NCBI RefSeq assembly: GCF_015354575.1
Contig: NZ_JACAFQ010000013.1
Location: 52,808 to 116,807, forward strand
Source of the DNA: Pseudomonas sp. UFMG81
GTDB taxonomy: Bacteria > Pseudomonadota > Gammaproteobacteria > Pseudomonadales > Pseudomonadaceae
Length of the DNA stretch: 64,000 nucleotides
Direction of reading: 5' to 3'
The notes under the pieces: model-generated
What the model saw: only the letters and a program-made list of their open reading frames with translations
Told to the model about the DNA's origin: nothing
The model's database searches: none
In this document: positions 48,729 through 58,389 of the stretch, in pieces
Position numbering within the stretch: position 1 is the first letter of the stretch
Layout of the letters: each line of letters begins with the position of its first letter
Program-made: the position numbers and the translations under genes

Positions 48729-51700
48729 TCAGTCGGCGACGTGGGCACTCTCCTGCTGCCGGTCGGCAAGTTCGAACAGCGACCGCGCCAAGGGCAACGG
48801 CACTTCGACACGCAGGATACTTGGCACCCTCAGCCCCAGGCGCTCCTGTTCCTGCTGGAAGCGGATGCCTTTGCGGGCATCCTCGAGCGTTTTGAGGTGG
48901 CCGCTACGATAGGCGTAGTGCTCCCGCGGGGTATCGAGTGCCGGATAGTGGAAATGCGCCTCCCACAGCGGCTTGCCGCTGCTGTCCATGATCAGGTAGT
49001 TGTCCATGAAACGCCGGTCCTTGCCTTTGCCGACAGATTGTCGAGCCTCTTGCACCTTGCGTACTGTCACTGTTTGCTTGGCCACCAGGTAGGTGAGGTA
49101 GCTGGCGTTGGGCTTGTGTGGGTTCTTGTAGACCATCAATGTCAGTTCGTCCGCCAACCGGTGCAATTCGGAGCTGGCGTCAATCAGGCGCTGACGCAGG
49201 CCAGAGCGGGTGCTGTCGAGCGGCTTGAGGGCGTTCTGCTGATCGTACTGGGTGACCAGAATGTCCAGCTCATCGGCATGGTCGAGCAACGGTTCGCTGA
49301 TGTTTGCCGCCACGGCATCCTGTCGGGAGGCATGGGTCGTCGCATCGCGCATGAGTTTCGGTGATGCCTCCAGCCGACTGCGGGTTGCGGTGTCCAGTTG
49401 TGGCAGGTCTCTTTTGAGTGGCGCTGGGGTGATCTGCCACGGGCCTTGCCCGATTCGGCTGATTTCAAGGGGCGTGGCCTGGTCGTCACTGCTTATCAGG
49501 GTGAGGCGATCGGTGTTCTTGCCTTGTTGTTTGGCCTGAACCAGGCGCGAGCGACCATGACGTTTGAGGGTGACCACGCGGCGTGTATCAGGCGCCTGGC
49601 TGGCGGATGGCAACGCACCTTGAGCGGGGATGAAGTCGAAATCGATGTCCAGCAGTTCCGTGGACGGTAGGGCCGCGTCCTTGTCCTTTTCCAGCATTTC
49701 CAGCAGGCGGGTGTCGCAGTCTTTTCGATAGTCGTTGGTGATCTTGAGCAGTTCCCTGAGGTGCTCGGCGTTGCGGTCGGCTGCTTGTTCGGGGAAGTCA
49801 GGCTTCAACTGCTCGAAACTATCGGCAAGCACCTCGAACCGCTGTTGTAGCCAACTGAGCACCTCGAATCGGTTGGTCGCCGGTGTATTGCAGACGTAGT
49901 TGTACAGGTAGGACTCCTCCAGGAGTGCGCGGCACAGGTTGTTGGCCTTGACATGGAGCACGGCGGGGCTCCGTACATCCAGGGGATCGCTGCAAGCTAA
50001 CAGCAGGCTGCGAACATGAATGATCCCGGACTTGATTTCGGTATCCGGAATGATCTCCCAGGAAGGTGAATGCTGCTTTTCTTTGTAGGCCTGATTGTCA
50101 CGCAGCTTCTGCAGGATCTGGTTGTACTTCTCCGCCAGGGGAAGCCGCTTGACTAGGTTTGCCAGCCGCTCATGGTTGATGAGGCGAAGTTGCTCGGCGG
50201 CATGTGGGGCGTCCAGGACCTCCTGGAGTCGGAACTGGCGATCGGGATTCATTCCGGCCGCTTTCAGGGCATCCCCCAATTCCAGTTCATGGAGCAGCAG
50301 CACCTTGTGCACCTGCTTGAGCTGCTCGAACCGCTGAGTGCAGATTTTGTCGTGGATGCCGCGGCCGAGGTACATGTCGACGAACCTGGGGTTCTCATCG
50401 AACAATTTCAACTGAGCCTCAATGTCGTCGACGTGCGCGACGATTTTCTGAATGGCCCTCTCGCGACCGACACCAGGTGCCTTGGACAGTCTATCGATCA
50501 CTGGGTACTCCTTGAGAAACGTCTCCAGCCTCCTGACGATCGCTTCGTTCTGTTCGTCCAGGTCCAGATGTTCAAGATCCTCCCGGTGCTGTTGCGCTTC
50601 CCTGGCTTTCTGATTCGCCTCCCTCATCGCCTCCAGTCGCGATGGCTTTTTCGGCCCGCCCCCTGCGCCAGGCAGCAACACCCCTTGCCAGTTGCCTCGG
50701 GCATCGCGTGAGACCGCTTCGCTGCGTCCTGGACGAGTGGCCACGTAGACGTTGTCCGCCGCCTGGGCCACTGCGTCCTCGGCGCGGACGATGCGCCACA
50801 CGGCGCGCTGTGGCGAAGATGCGTCATTGTCCTGGAGTACCTGATACCGGTGGCCCTCGATCACGATGTAGAGCTTTTTCTCGAGTCGGTAGATACCATC
50901 TTCACCCGGTTTGGCCGTGGTTGGCAGGGTGCCCTGGCGCAAGGGCATGAGCCGCGTTTCGCTCAATGGGTAGTGGTCCGGCTCCGGCAGCAGGTCGGCG
51001 AGGACCGTGCGCTGAGCCAGGGCTATGCGCTCCACGTGCTCGATAAGCTTGGCCGCTTCGTGGATTTCGAAGCCCAGCGCAGTGCGTTGCGCGTCGTTGA
51101 GGGTGCGCAGCAGTGCTTGAGCCAGGCCGCGCTGGCCGCGTTCGACCTGGGCCAGCTCACCGCCGTCCAGGCTGCCGGCGTAGCGGGTGTCCGTGCGGTG
51201 CAGGGTGATGAAGGTTTTTGCGTCGTCCAGACCATGGCTGGCCAGGCGTTGCACGCCTGGAATTACCAGTCCGTCAGGCGCAGTGCCGCCGTGATGAACA
51301 TCGATACCCAAGCCGGCGGGCCAGGCAGGATCGGCCAGCAGCATCGAACAGAACAACGCCTCGCTGTCACCGTCGAGCGGCTGATCGCTCGACCTGAAGG
51401 CATGCACCGCATTGAGCACACGCTGCTCGGTCTGTACGTGAAGGATGTCCTGCAATTGCTCGTGGGACAGCAGGGTGTCCGCCGCCAAGGTGCGAAGTGC
51501 TGGGTGATAGCGATACAAATGCGCCCTCGCGGCAGCCGACAGGCTGGGGAAGCGCTGGCCGAGTGCGCCGGTATCGGCAGGCAGGCCGAGGTCGAAGCCG
51601 GCCTGCTCCTTGGACAACACGTCCAGCAACTGCCATGGCGTGGTGGCATGCGCGTACCAGATCGACTCCAGTGTGCTGCGGCTGGTCTCGGCTAGCGCCA

Positions 51701-53369
51701 ATAGCCGCTCGGCGCGCGCGCTTTGCAGGGTGGGCAACTGCCGAGCAGCGAGGCGTTGCAGCAGTTGCCCATCGCTCACGCTGCTGACGTCCATTTGCGT
51801 GGGGCTCGGCCCCTCGTTGCGGCCCAGCACGTTCGGCCAGTCCAACACCTCCTGGCCCTTGCGGCGCACCACGCTGGGGCCGTTCAGCGCCTGGACCAGC
51901 TCCCGGGCCCTGCGACGCGAAACTTTGCCTGCGGTGGCTTGCAGCCTGCCACTGATGATCAGGTCGCTGGTATCGGCCAGCGCCTGGATCGCCTCGGCCC
52001 GCTCGCCATCTCGCAACGCCGCGCCGGCCGTCACCAGCTGGTAGGCCAGGCTGCCCAGGGTGGCGCTGAGCATCAACCGGTTCGCCCCCAGCACACCGCC
52101 AGGCAGCGCCAGGGTAAGCAACCCGAGCGTTTCGCCGAGCACGATGCCCGCCGTGTCGCTCAACGCTTTCCATTGGCGTTGCGACAGGGTGACAGCGTGG
52201 GCCAGCAGGTCGGTCTTGAAACGCTCGACATGCAGGTGAGTGAGTGCCTGCTTGAGTGTCTGCGGGCGGTCGCTGGCAGTGATGGTCAGCTTTTCCTTGG
52301 GCGTCACCCCTTGGCCAAGCAGGTCGTAGAGCAGGCGATGGGTCCAGTTCAGGCCATCGCGCTTGGCCACCGGCGCGCCGAGGTGGGTGAACAGTGTCTT
52401 CTGCGCTTGCTGGTCGAGGCCGTCGAGGAACCACTTTTCGTTGGGCGCGCTTTTTATCTGCTCCAGCAAGGCATCGGTAGCCTGTTGCTGGCTGAAGTGG
52501 CGTTGCAGCGCGCCGTTCGAACGATTGGGGAAGTAGCTGAGCACACGGTCGCCGTCCAATCCCGGGAATTCGCGGGTGAAGAACGGCAAGGGCAAGCTAT
52601 TGCCCGAGAAACTGAGTTGATGCTGGGTCCAGGGTTGAAGGGGGGCGTCGAATGTGGCGGGTACGCTGGCCAGCCATTGCCAGGTGTTGTCGTCGTCCGG
52701 CGCGAGGCGTGCGGCATCCAATACCGCCAGCTCGAACAACGCTTGATGGTAGTCGGTGAGCTGCCGCTTGAACGCAACGTTCATGACGCCCTCGACCAGT
52801 TTCGTCAGCAATGTTCCCAGGTCCAGGGCGTGGGCGTGCCGTTCGAAGGCTTCGGCGCTGATTACCTCGGGACGTTCAGCCGTGCCATTGGCGTAGCGGC
52901 TGATGTAGCTGTGTGGCAGATAGCGATTCTGGTAGGACGGGGGAAAGACGTTGGACAGGTCCAGGCGGGCGGCTTCCCAGAGCGTGAACGATTGAATGCG
53001 CTCCTGGGGTTCGCGTGTGCTCAGGGCTCGGGGCTGGCGTGTAGGGGCTACGGTGATGCGCGTATGGAAATACCAGGTTCTCGGGTCAACCGTTGTGGTG
53101 CTCAGCTTCGCCAGCGCTTGCTCAAGCTTGTTCATGCCCACTTCATCGAAAGCTTCCATGCAGTCGACAAGGCTGGCGGTCAGGCGCTTGTTGCGGTCGG
53201 AAACCTGGTTTGCCAGCTCGAAATAGCGTTGGCGCCTGGCGCTGTCGAGCGCCCCAAAATAGCTGTCCAGATTTCGGTCGATCAGTTGCAGTACCTGCAA
53301 GTCGAGATAGCTTTGCGCATCGTTCAGGGCTGGGGTGTAATGACTGGCGGGGAGGCGCTGGTGGTGCAT
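48729..53369 (-). CDS. DUF6543-like giant protein (dermonecrotic toxin-like)
   Basis: 1546 residues from the ATG at 53369 (MHHQRLPASHYTP), which has AGGAAA about 8 bases upstream; a frame extension to 53426 lacks one. The N-terminal half has the alternating helical pattern of the DUF6543 family (LDLQVLQLIDRNLDSYFGAL and the hydrophobic TAGIVLGETLGLLTLALPGG segment, residues about 406-452). The middle has a charged coiled-coil-like region (about 935-985). The C-terminus has the family's PLWEAHFHYP region (about 1470). No signal peptide. Genes for secretion or immunity are absent next to it. Toxin identity is family inference, not shown. Some of the coding region (about 49.7-50.6 kb) looks lower in G+C by eye. 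Confidence 0.85.
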   Translation of the reverse strand: MHHQRLPASHYTPALNDAQSYLDLQVLQLIDRNLDSYFGALDSARRQRYFELANQVSDRNKRLTASLVDCMEAFDEVGMNKLEQALAKLSTTTVDPRTWYFHTRITVAPTRQPRALSTREPQERIQSFTLWEAARLDLSNVFPPSYQNRYLPHSYISRYANGTAERPEVISAEAFERHAHALDLGTLLTKLVEGVMNVAFKRQLTDYHQALFELAVLDAARLAPDDDNTWQWLASVPATFDAPLQPWTQHQLSFSGNSLPLPFFTREFPGLDGDRVLSYFPNRSNGALQRHFSQQQATDALLEQIKSAPNEKWFLDGLDQQAQKTLFTHLGAPVAKRDGLNWTHRLLYDLLGQGVTPKEKLTITASDRPQTLKQALTHLHVERFKTDLLAHAVTLSQRQWKALSDTAGIVLGETLGLLTLALPGGVLGANRLMLSATLGSLAYQLVTAGAALRDGERAEAIQALADTSDLIISGRLQATAGKVSRRRARELVQALNGPSVVRRKGQEVLDWPNVLGRNEGPSPTQMDVSSVSDGQLLQRLAARQLPTLQSARAERLLALAETSRSTLESIWYAHATTPWQLLDVLSKEQAGFDLGLPADTGALGQRFPSLSAAARAHLYRYHPALRTLAADTLLSHEQLQDILHVQTEQRVLNAVHAFRSSDQPLDGDSEALFCSMLLADPAWPAGLGIDVHHGGTAPDGLVIPGVQRLASHGLDDAKTFITLHRTDTRYAGSLDGGELAQVERGQRGLAQALLRTLNDAQRTALGFEIHEAAKLIEHVERIALAQRTVLADLLPEPDHYPLSETRLMPLRQGTLPTTAKPGEDGIYRLEKKLYIVIEGHRYQVLQDNDASSPQRAVWRIVRAEDAVAQAADNVYVATRPGRSEAVSRDARGNWQGVLLPGAGGGPKKPSRLEAMREANQKAREAQQHREDLEHLDLDEQNEAIVRRLETFLKEYPVIDRLSKAPGVGRERAIQKIVAHVDDIEAQLKLFDENPRFVDMYLGRGIHDKICTQRFEQLKQVHKVLLLHELELGDALKAAGMNPDRQFRLQEVLDAPHAAEQLRLINHERLANLVKRLPLAEKYNQILQKLRDNQAYKEKQHSPSWEIIPDTEIKSGIIHVRSLLLACSDPLDVRSPAVLHVKANNLCRALLEESYLYNYVCNTPATNRFEVLSWLQQRFEVLADSFEQLKPDFPEQAADRNAEHLRELLKITNDYRKDCDTRLLEMLEKDKDAALPSTELLDIDFDFIPAQGALPSASQAPDTRRVVTLKRHGRSRLVQAKQQGKNTDRLTLISSDDQATPLEISRIGQGPWQITPAPLKRDLPQLDTATRSRLEASPKLMRDATTHASRQDAVAANISEPLLDHADELDILVTQYDQQNALKPLDSTRSGLRQRLIDASSELHRLADELTLMVYKNPHKPNASYLTYLVAKQTVTVRKVQEARQSVGKGKDRRFMDNYLIMDSSGKPLWEAHFHYPALDTPREHYAYRSGHLKTLEDARKGIRFQQEQERLGLRVPSILRVEVPLPLARSLFELADRQQESAHVAD

Positions 53370-53469
53370 GGTGCTTTCCTGATGGCGGATGAAAGCCGCC
53401 ATGGAAGCGGAGTGCGCCATCGGCAATGCGGTATTGGGCTACTACCCAGGCATTACAGCCGCCGGTTGA

Positions 53470-54246
53470 CTACCAATCGAACAGATCGCAGGCATTGCGG
53501 TGGGTGGCTTCGGTCAGCTGTTCGGTCGTCACGCCCATACAGTGTGCCAGCGCCTCGGCAATCTCCGGCAGGTGCTCGGGGCTGTTGCGCACCCCTGGAT
53601 ACATCGCCGGCGCCATATCCGGTGAGTCGGTCTCCAGCACCACGCTGTCCAGCGGCAGGCGCGCCAGGGTCTTGCGCAGGCGCAACGCCTGGGGCCAGGT
53701 CGCGGCGCCACCCAGGCCCAGCTTGAAGCCCAGCTTGATGTATTCCCGCGCCTCCTCGTAGCTCCCGGCAAAGGCATGGATGATCCCCGCCCGTGCCGGT
53801 TTGTAGCGCTTGAGGGTGGCGATCACCTGGGCATGGCTGCGGCGCACGTGCAGCAGTGCCGGCAGTTCGAAGTCGCAGGCCATCTGCAACTGCGCTTCGA
53901 AGAGATTCTGCTGACGCGCCGGGTCAAGCTCGGGCAGGTAGTAGTCCAGGCCGAATTCACCGACCGCGCACAGGCGTGGGTCACCGTGCAGGCGCTCCAG
54001 CCACTCACGCAGCTCGACCAGGTGCTCCGGGCGATGCTGGTCGAGGTAGATCGGGTGCAAACCCAACGCCGCGAATACGCAAGGTTCGGCGCAGGCCAGG
54101 TCCCACACGCGCTGCAAGTTCGCCTGATACACCCCCAGCACCACCATCCGCTCCACCCCGCGCGCTGCCGCATTGGCCAGCAGCTGCGGGCGGTCGGCGT
54201 CGAAGTCGGGGAAGTCGAGGTGGGTGTGGGTGTCGATCAGGCGCAT
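53470..54246 (-). CDS. tatD: TatD-family metal-dependent deoxyribonuclease
   Basis: 258 residues. TIM-barrel hydrolase with the HxH motif in DTHTHLDF and other metal positions in EFGLDYYLPE, LLHVRRSHAQV, HAFAGSYEEA and LETDSPDM. 3'-5' DNA exonuclease in relatives. It starts one base after fruR stops, so the two are one transcript. The giant DUF6543-like gene follows 100 bases downstream on the same strand. Confidence 0.92.
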   Translation of the reverse strand: MRLIDTHTHLDFPDFDADRPQLLANAAARGVERMVVLGVYQANLQRVWDLACAEPCVFAALGLHPIYLDQHRPEHLVELREWLERLHGDPRLCAVGEFGLDYYLPELDPARQQNLFEAQLQMACDFELPALLHVRRSHAQVIATLKRYKPARAGIIHAFAGSYEEAREYIKLGFKLGLGGAATWPQALRLRKTLARLPLDSVVLETDSPDMAPAMYPGVRNSPEHLPEIAEALAHCMGVTTEQLTEATHRNACDLFDW

Positions 54247-54247
54247 G

Positions 54248-55243
54248 TCAGGCCGCCGGGATGCGTTGCTTGAAGGTCCGGCCGATGGCGTGCACGCCCG
54301 GCTCGTAACGCTTCTCTTCGATGGCCGCCAGCGCCAGTTCCAGCGCGGTGGCGGCGATCAGGCCGTGCTGCTGGGCCATGGCATTGACCGGCAGTGGCAG
54401 GAAGTCGAGCAACTGGTTGTCGCCGAAGGTGCCCAGGTGCAGTTGGCGCGAATCGGCCGGGCGCGCCTGCAAGGTATCGAACACACCCTGCAACAGCACA
54501 TAGGAGGTGGTCACCAGGGCATCCGGCAGGCCGCCTTGCTCTTCAATCAGTTGCTGCATCAGGCGTTGGCCGCACTCGCGGCTGAAGGCTTCACCCTGGT
54601 AACGGCGCACGTCACCGCCATAGCTTTGCAGGGCTTCTTCGAAGCCACCGGCGCGGGCTTGGCTGACCGACAACTCCGGGCGTGCGCCAATCAGCGCGAT
54701 GCTGCGCGGGCGGGTTTGCAACAGGCTCTCGGCCAGTTGGCGGCTGGCGTCGCGATCATCGCTGATCACCGAGCAGAAGTGCGCAGGGTCCAGGCGTCGG
54801 TCGATGGCGATCACCGGCAGGCCCTTGTCCTGCAGTTCGCGGTAGCTGTCATCCTCCGGCGCCAGGCAGCTGGCGACGAACAGCGCGTCGCAGCGGCGCG
54901 CGCGGAACAGCTGCTGCAACTGGTGCTCGCTGCCGGGCTGGTCGTCGCTGCTGGCAATCAGCAACTGGTAGCCACGGGCACGGGCACCTTGCTCCAGCTG
55001 CTTGGCAATGCGGGCGTAGCTGGGGTTCTCCAGATCCGGGAGAATGAAGCCCAGTGTGCGGGTATGGCGGCTGCGCAGGCCGGCGGCCTGGGGGTTGGGC
55101 GTGAAGCCATGGGCCTCGACCACCGCGCGCACGCGCTCGACGGTGCTGTTGCTGATGCGCTGCTGTTCGGCCTTGCCATTGATGACGTAGCTGGCGGTGG
55201 TCACGGACACACCGGCCAGACGGGCGATATCGCTGAGTTTCAC
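54248..55243 (-). CDS. fruR: Catabolite repressor-activator FruR (Cra), LacI family
   Basis: 331 residues from a GTG at 55243 with AAGGAAAA upstream; a longer in-frame extension is not protein-like. N-terminal LacI-type helix-turn-helix MKLSDIARLAGVSVTTASYVING; sugar-binding domain follows (FILPDLENPSYARIAKQLEQ, DDRDASRQLAESL, GTFGDNQLLDF). In P. putida, Cra binds fructose-1-phosphate and controls fruBKA. Divergent from fruB; the operator at 55400-55411 lies between. Confidence 0.94.
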   Translation of the reverse strand: MKLSDIARLAGVSVTTASYVINGKAEQQRISNSTVERVRAVVEAHGFTPNPQAAGLRSRHTRTLGFILPDLENPSYARIAKQLEQGARARGYQLLIASSDDQPGSEHQLQQLFRARRCDALFVASCLAPEDDSYRELQDKGLPVIAIDRRLDPAHFCSVISDDRDASRQLAESLLQTRPRSIALIGARPELSVSQARAGGFEEALQSYGGDVRRYQGEAFSRECGQRLMQQLIEEQGGLPDALVTTSYVLLQGVFDTLQARPADSRQLHLGTFGDNQLLDFLPLPVNAMAQQHGLIAATALELALAAIEEKRYEPGVHAIGRTFKQRIPAA

Positions 55244-55399
55244 CGAATTTTCCTTGTTATTTCCGGGGCTGACGGCTTGCCTGGCCGGGTAGTTTCCCTC
55301 AAGGCCTGGCTCGCGAGCAGGCGACCATTGTCGCAATTGTCCGACAGGATGGGGCTTTTTCGTCGGCAGATTATCGAGTAACGTGGCCGCTTGGTCAGA

Positions 55400-55411
55400 T
55401 TAAACGTTTCA
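55400..55411. promoter_or_regulatory. Cra (FruR) operator
   Basis: TTAAACGTTTCA, close to the palindromic Cra consensus TGAAACGTTTCA and identical to the operator I recall from the P. putida fruB promoter. It sits 128 bases before fruB and 157 bases before fruR. The known effector is fructose-1-phosphate, which releases the repressor. Confidence 0.85.
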
Positions 55412-55538
55412 GCATGGCGATTTTTCCTGCCGACAGAAAAGAAATTGCTGCTTGTGCTGAGCGTTCAAACGGCTTTTGCCGTTGAATTCCACAACAATAC
55501 CTCGGTACCCGACGCGGGCACCGCAAAAGGAGAAGGTC

Positions 55539-58388
55539 ATGCTCGAGCTTGCCGTGGAGCAGATTGCCATGGGCCAGAAGGCCGCCGACAAGGGCCAGGC
55601 CCTGGCCTTGCTGGCCCAGCGCCTGGTGGCCGACGGCCTGGTGGCCGAGGGGTATCTCGAAGGCCTGCTGGCCCGTGAGGCACAGGGTTCGACCTTCCTC
55701 GGCCAGGGCATCGCCATCCCCCATGGCACCCCGCAGACCCGCGACCTGGTATTCGCCACCGGCGTACGCCTGCTGCAATTCCCCGAAGGGGTGGACTGGG
55801 GCGATGGGCAGATCGTCTACCTGGCCATCGGCATCGCCGCCCGCTCCGACGAACACCTGCGCCTGTTGCAACTGCTCACCCGCGCCCTGGGCGAGACCGA
55901 CCTGGCCGAAGCCCTGCGCCGTGCCAGCAGCGCCGACGCGTTGCTCAAGCTGCTGCAAGGGGCGCCGCAGGCGCTGGCGCTGGATGCGCAACTGGTCAGC
56001 CTCAACCATGCGGCCGAAGACTTCGACGAACTGGCCTGGCGTGGTGCGCGCCTGCTGCAACGCGCCGGTTGCGTGGACAGCGGTTTCGCCGCCGTGCTGC
56101 AACAGGCCGAGCCACTGCCGCTGGGCGAGGGCCTGTGGTGGCTGCACAGCGAGCGTCAGGTACGCCAGCCCGGCCTGGCCTTCATCACCCCCGCGCAGCC
56201 GCTGCGCTACCGCGACCAGCCGCTCAACGGCCTGTTCTGCCTGGCCAGCCTGGGCGCTGCGCACCAGGCCCTGCTCGAACGCTTGTGCGAAGTGCTGATC
56301 GAAGGCCGTGGGCAGATGCTCTACCAGGCCACCAGCAGCCGCGCGGTGCTCGAAGTGCTGGGCGGTGAAGCCCCTGCTGACTGGCCCAGCGCCCGCGTGG
56401 TGCTGGCCAACCCCCATGGCTTGCACGCCCGCCCGGCCAAAGAGCTGGCGCAGCTGGCCAAGGGCTTCGAGGGCGAGATCCGCATCCGCCTGCTCGACAG
56501 CGCTCAGCCCGCCGTGTCGGTGAAGAGCCTGAGCAAGCTGCTCAGCCTCGGCGCGCGCCGTGGCCAGGCCCTGGAGTTGATCGCCGAGCCGGCCATCGCC
56601 GCCGATGCACTGCCCGTGCTGCTGGCGGCCATCGAGCAAGGGCTGGGTGAAGACATCGAGCCACTGGCGCCAAGCCCCCAGGTGGATGAAGTCGCCGTCG
56701 CGCCCTTGCAGGCGCCGGCCCCTGGCAGCACCTTGCAAGGCGTGGCCGCCGCGCCCGGCATCGCCAGCGGCCCGGCCCACGTGTGCGTCGAGCGCGAGAT
56801 CGACTACCCGTTGCGGGGCGAGTCGCCGGCCCAGGAGCGGCTGAAGCTGCGCCAGGCCATCGAGCAGGTGCATGCCGACCTGCAAACCCTGGTCCTGCGC
56901 AGCGGCAAGGCCATTGGCGAAATCTTCGTCACCCATCAGGAAATGCTCGCCGACCCGGCGCTGACCGACGAAGTCGAGCTGCGCCTGGCCCAGGGTGAAA
57001 GCGCCGCCGCTGCCTGGATGGCGGTGATCGACGCCGCCGCCCGCCAGCAAGAGGCCTTGCACGATGCACTGCTGGCCGAGCGTGCGGCCGACCTGCGCGA
57101 CATCGGCCGGCGGGTGCTGGCGCAACTGTGCGGCGTGCAGGCCAGCGCCGAGCCCGAACAACCCTACGTACTGGTGATGGCCGAGGTCGGCCCGTCCGAC
57201 GTGGCGCGGCTGGACCCGGCGCGGGTCGCTGGCATCGTCACCGCCCAGGGCGGCGCCACTGCCCACAGCGCCATCGTCGCCCGCGCGCTGGGCATCCCGG
57301 CGGTGGTCGGCGCCGGCGCGGCAGTGCTGCTGCTGGAAAGCGGCACCCCCCTGCTGCTCGACGGCCAGCGCGGCCGGGTCACGGTCGCGCCGCCCGAGGA
57401 GGAACTGCGCCGGGCCCTGGCCGAGCGCGATGCCCGCGAGCGCCGCTTGCAGATCGCCTGGGCCAACCGCCACGAGCCCGCCGTGACCCGCGATGGCCAG
57501 CGCGTCGAAGTGTGCGCCAACATCGGTGAAAGCAGCGGCATCGACAAGGTGGTGGAGCAGGGCGCCGAAGGCATCGGCCTGCTGCGCACCGAACTGATCT
57601 TCATGGCCCACCCGCAGGCACCGGACATCGCCACCCAAGAGGCCGAGTACCGCCGTGTGCTCGACGGCCTGGCCGGGCGGCCGCTGGTGGTGCGCACCCT
57701 CGACGTGGGCGGTGACAAACCCTTGCCCTACTGGCCGATCGCCGCCGAAGAGAACCCCTTCTTGGGTGTGCGCGGCGTGCGCCTGACCTTGCAGCGCCCG
57801 CAGGTGATGGAGGACCAGCTGCGCGCCCTGTTGCGCGCCGCGGACAACCGCCCCCTGCGGATCATGTTCCCCATGGTCGGCCAGGTGCATGAATGGCGCG
57901 CCGCCAAGGCCATGGTCGAGCGCCTGCGTGAGGAGATTCCGGTGGCCGACTTGCAGGTCGGCATCATGGTCGAGGTACCGTCCGCCGCGTTGCTGGCGCC
58001 GCAGCTGGCCCGCGAAGTGGACTTCTTCAGCATCGGCACCAACGACCTGACGCAATACACCCTGGCCATCGACCGTGGCCACCCAAGCCTTTCGGCCCAG
58101 GCCGACGGCCTGCACCCGGCGGTGCTGCAACTGATCGACATGACCGTGCGCGCCGCCCATGCCCACGGCAAGTGGGTGGGGGTATGCGGCGAGCTGGCTG
58201 CCGACCCGCAGGCGGTCGCCGTGCTGCTGGGGCTGGACGTCGACGAACTGAGCGTGGCCGCCCGCAGCGTCCCCGAAGTCAAGGCCCTGGTGCGCCAGGC
58301 CGACCTTTCCACGGCCCGCGCATTGGCGCGCGAGGCCTTGCAACAAGACAGCGCCGAAGCGGTTCGGGCGCTGGTGGAGCGTTACTGA
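55539..58388 (+). CDS. fruB: Fructose PTS fused EIIA-HPr-EI
   Basis: 949 residues, the polyprotein of the fructose system. EIIA domain 1-145 with His62 (AIPHGTPQ). HPr-like domain about 282-370 with His296 (NPHGLHARPAKELAQLAKG). EI domain about 405-949 with active His576 (GGATAHSAIVARALG) and Cys883 (VGVCGELAAD); the PEP site is MVEVPSAALLAPQ. Phosphate passes from PEP to EI, HPr, then EIIA. AAGGAG about 7 bases before the ATG. First gene of the operon with fruK and fruA. Confidence 0.96.
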   Translation: MLELAVEQIAMGQKAADKGQALALLAQRLVADGLVAEGYLEGLLAREAQGSTFLGQGIAIPHGTPQTRDLVFATGVRLLQFPEGVDWGDGQIVYLAIGIAARSDEHLRLLQLLTRALGETDLAEALRRASSADALLKLLQGAPQALALDAQLVSLNHAAEDFDELAWRGARLLQRAGCVDSGFAAVLQQAEPLPLGEGLWWLHSERQVRQPGLAFITPAQPLRYRDQPLNGLFCLASLGAAHQALLERLCEVLIEGRGQMLYQATSSRAVLEVLGGEAPADWPSARVVLANPHGLHARPAKELAQLAKGFEGEIRIRLLDSAQPAVSVKSLSKLLSLGARRGQALELIAEPAIAADALPVLLAAIEQGLGEDIEPLAPSPQVDEVAVAPLQAPAPGSTLQGVAAAPGIASGPAHVCVEREIDYPLRGESPAQERLKLRQAIEQVHADLQTLVLRSGKAIGEIFVTHQEMLADPALTDEVELRLAQGESAAAAWMAVIDAAARQQEALHDALLAERAADLRDIGRRVLAQLCGVQASAEPEQPYVLVMAEVGPSDVARLDPARVAGIVTAQGGATAHSAIVARALGIPAVVGAGAAVLLLESGTPLLLDGQRGRVTVAPPEEELRRALAERDARERRLQIAWANRHEPAVTRDGQRVEVCANIGESSGIDKVVEQGAEGIGLLRTELIFMAHPQAPDIATQEAEYRRVLDGLAGRPLVVRTLDVGGDKPLPYWPIAAEENPFLGVRGVRLTLQRPQVMEDQLRALLRAADNRPLRIMFPMVGQVHEWRAAKAMVERLREEIPVADLQVGIMVEVPSAALLAPQLAREVDFFSIGTNDLTQYTLAIDRGHPSLSAQADGLHPAVLQLIDMTVRAAHAHGKWVGVCGELAADPQAVAVLLGLDVDELSVAARSVPEVKALVRQADLSTARALAREALQQDSAEAVRALVERY

Positions 58389-58389
58389 A

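Noticed and set aside
51723..53726. Long plus-strand open frame opposite the giant gene
   Set aside because: Antisense shadow; extends into tatD, and no ribosome site or family signal.
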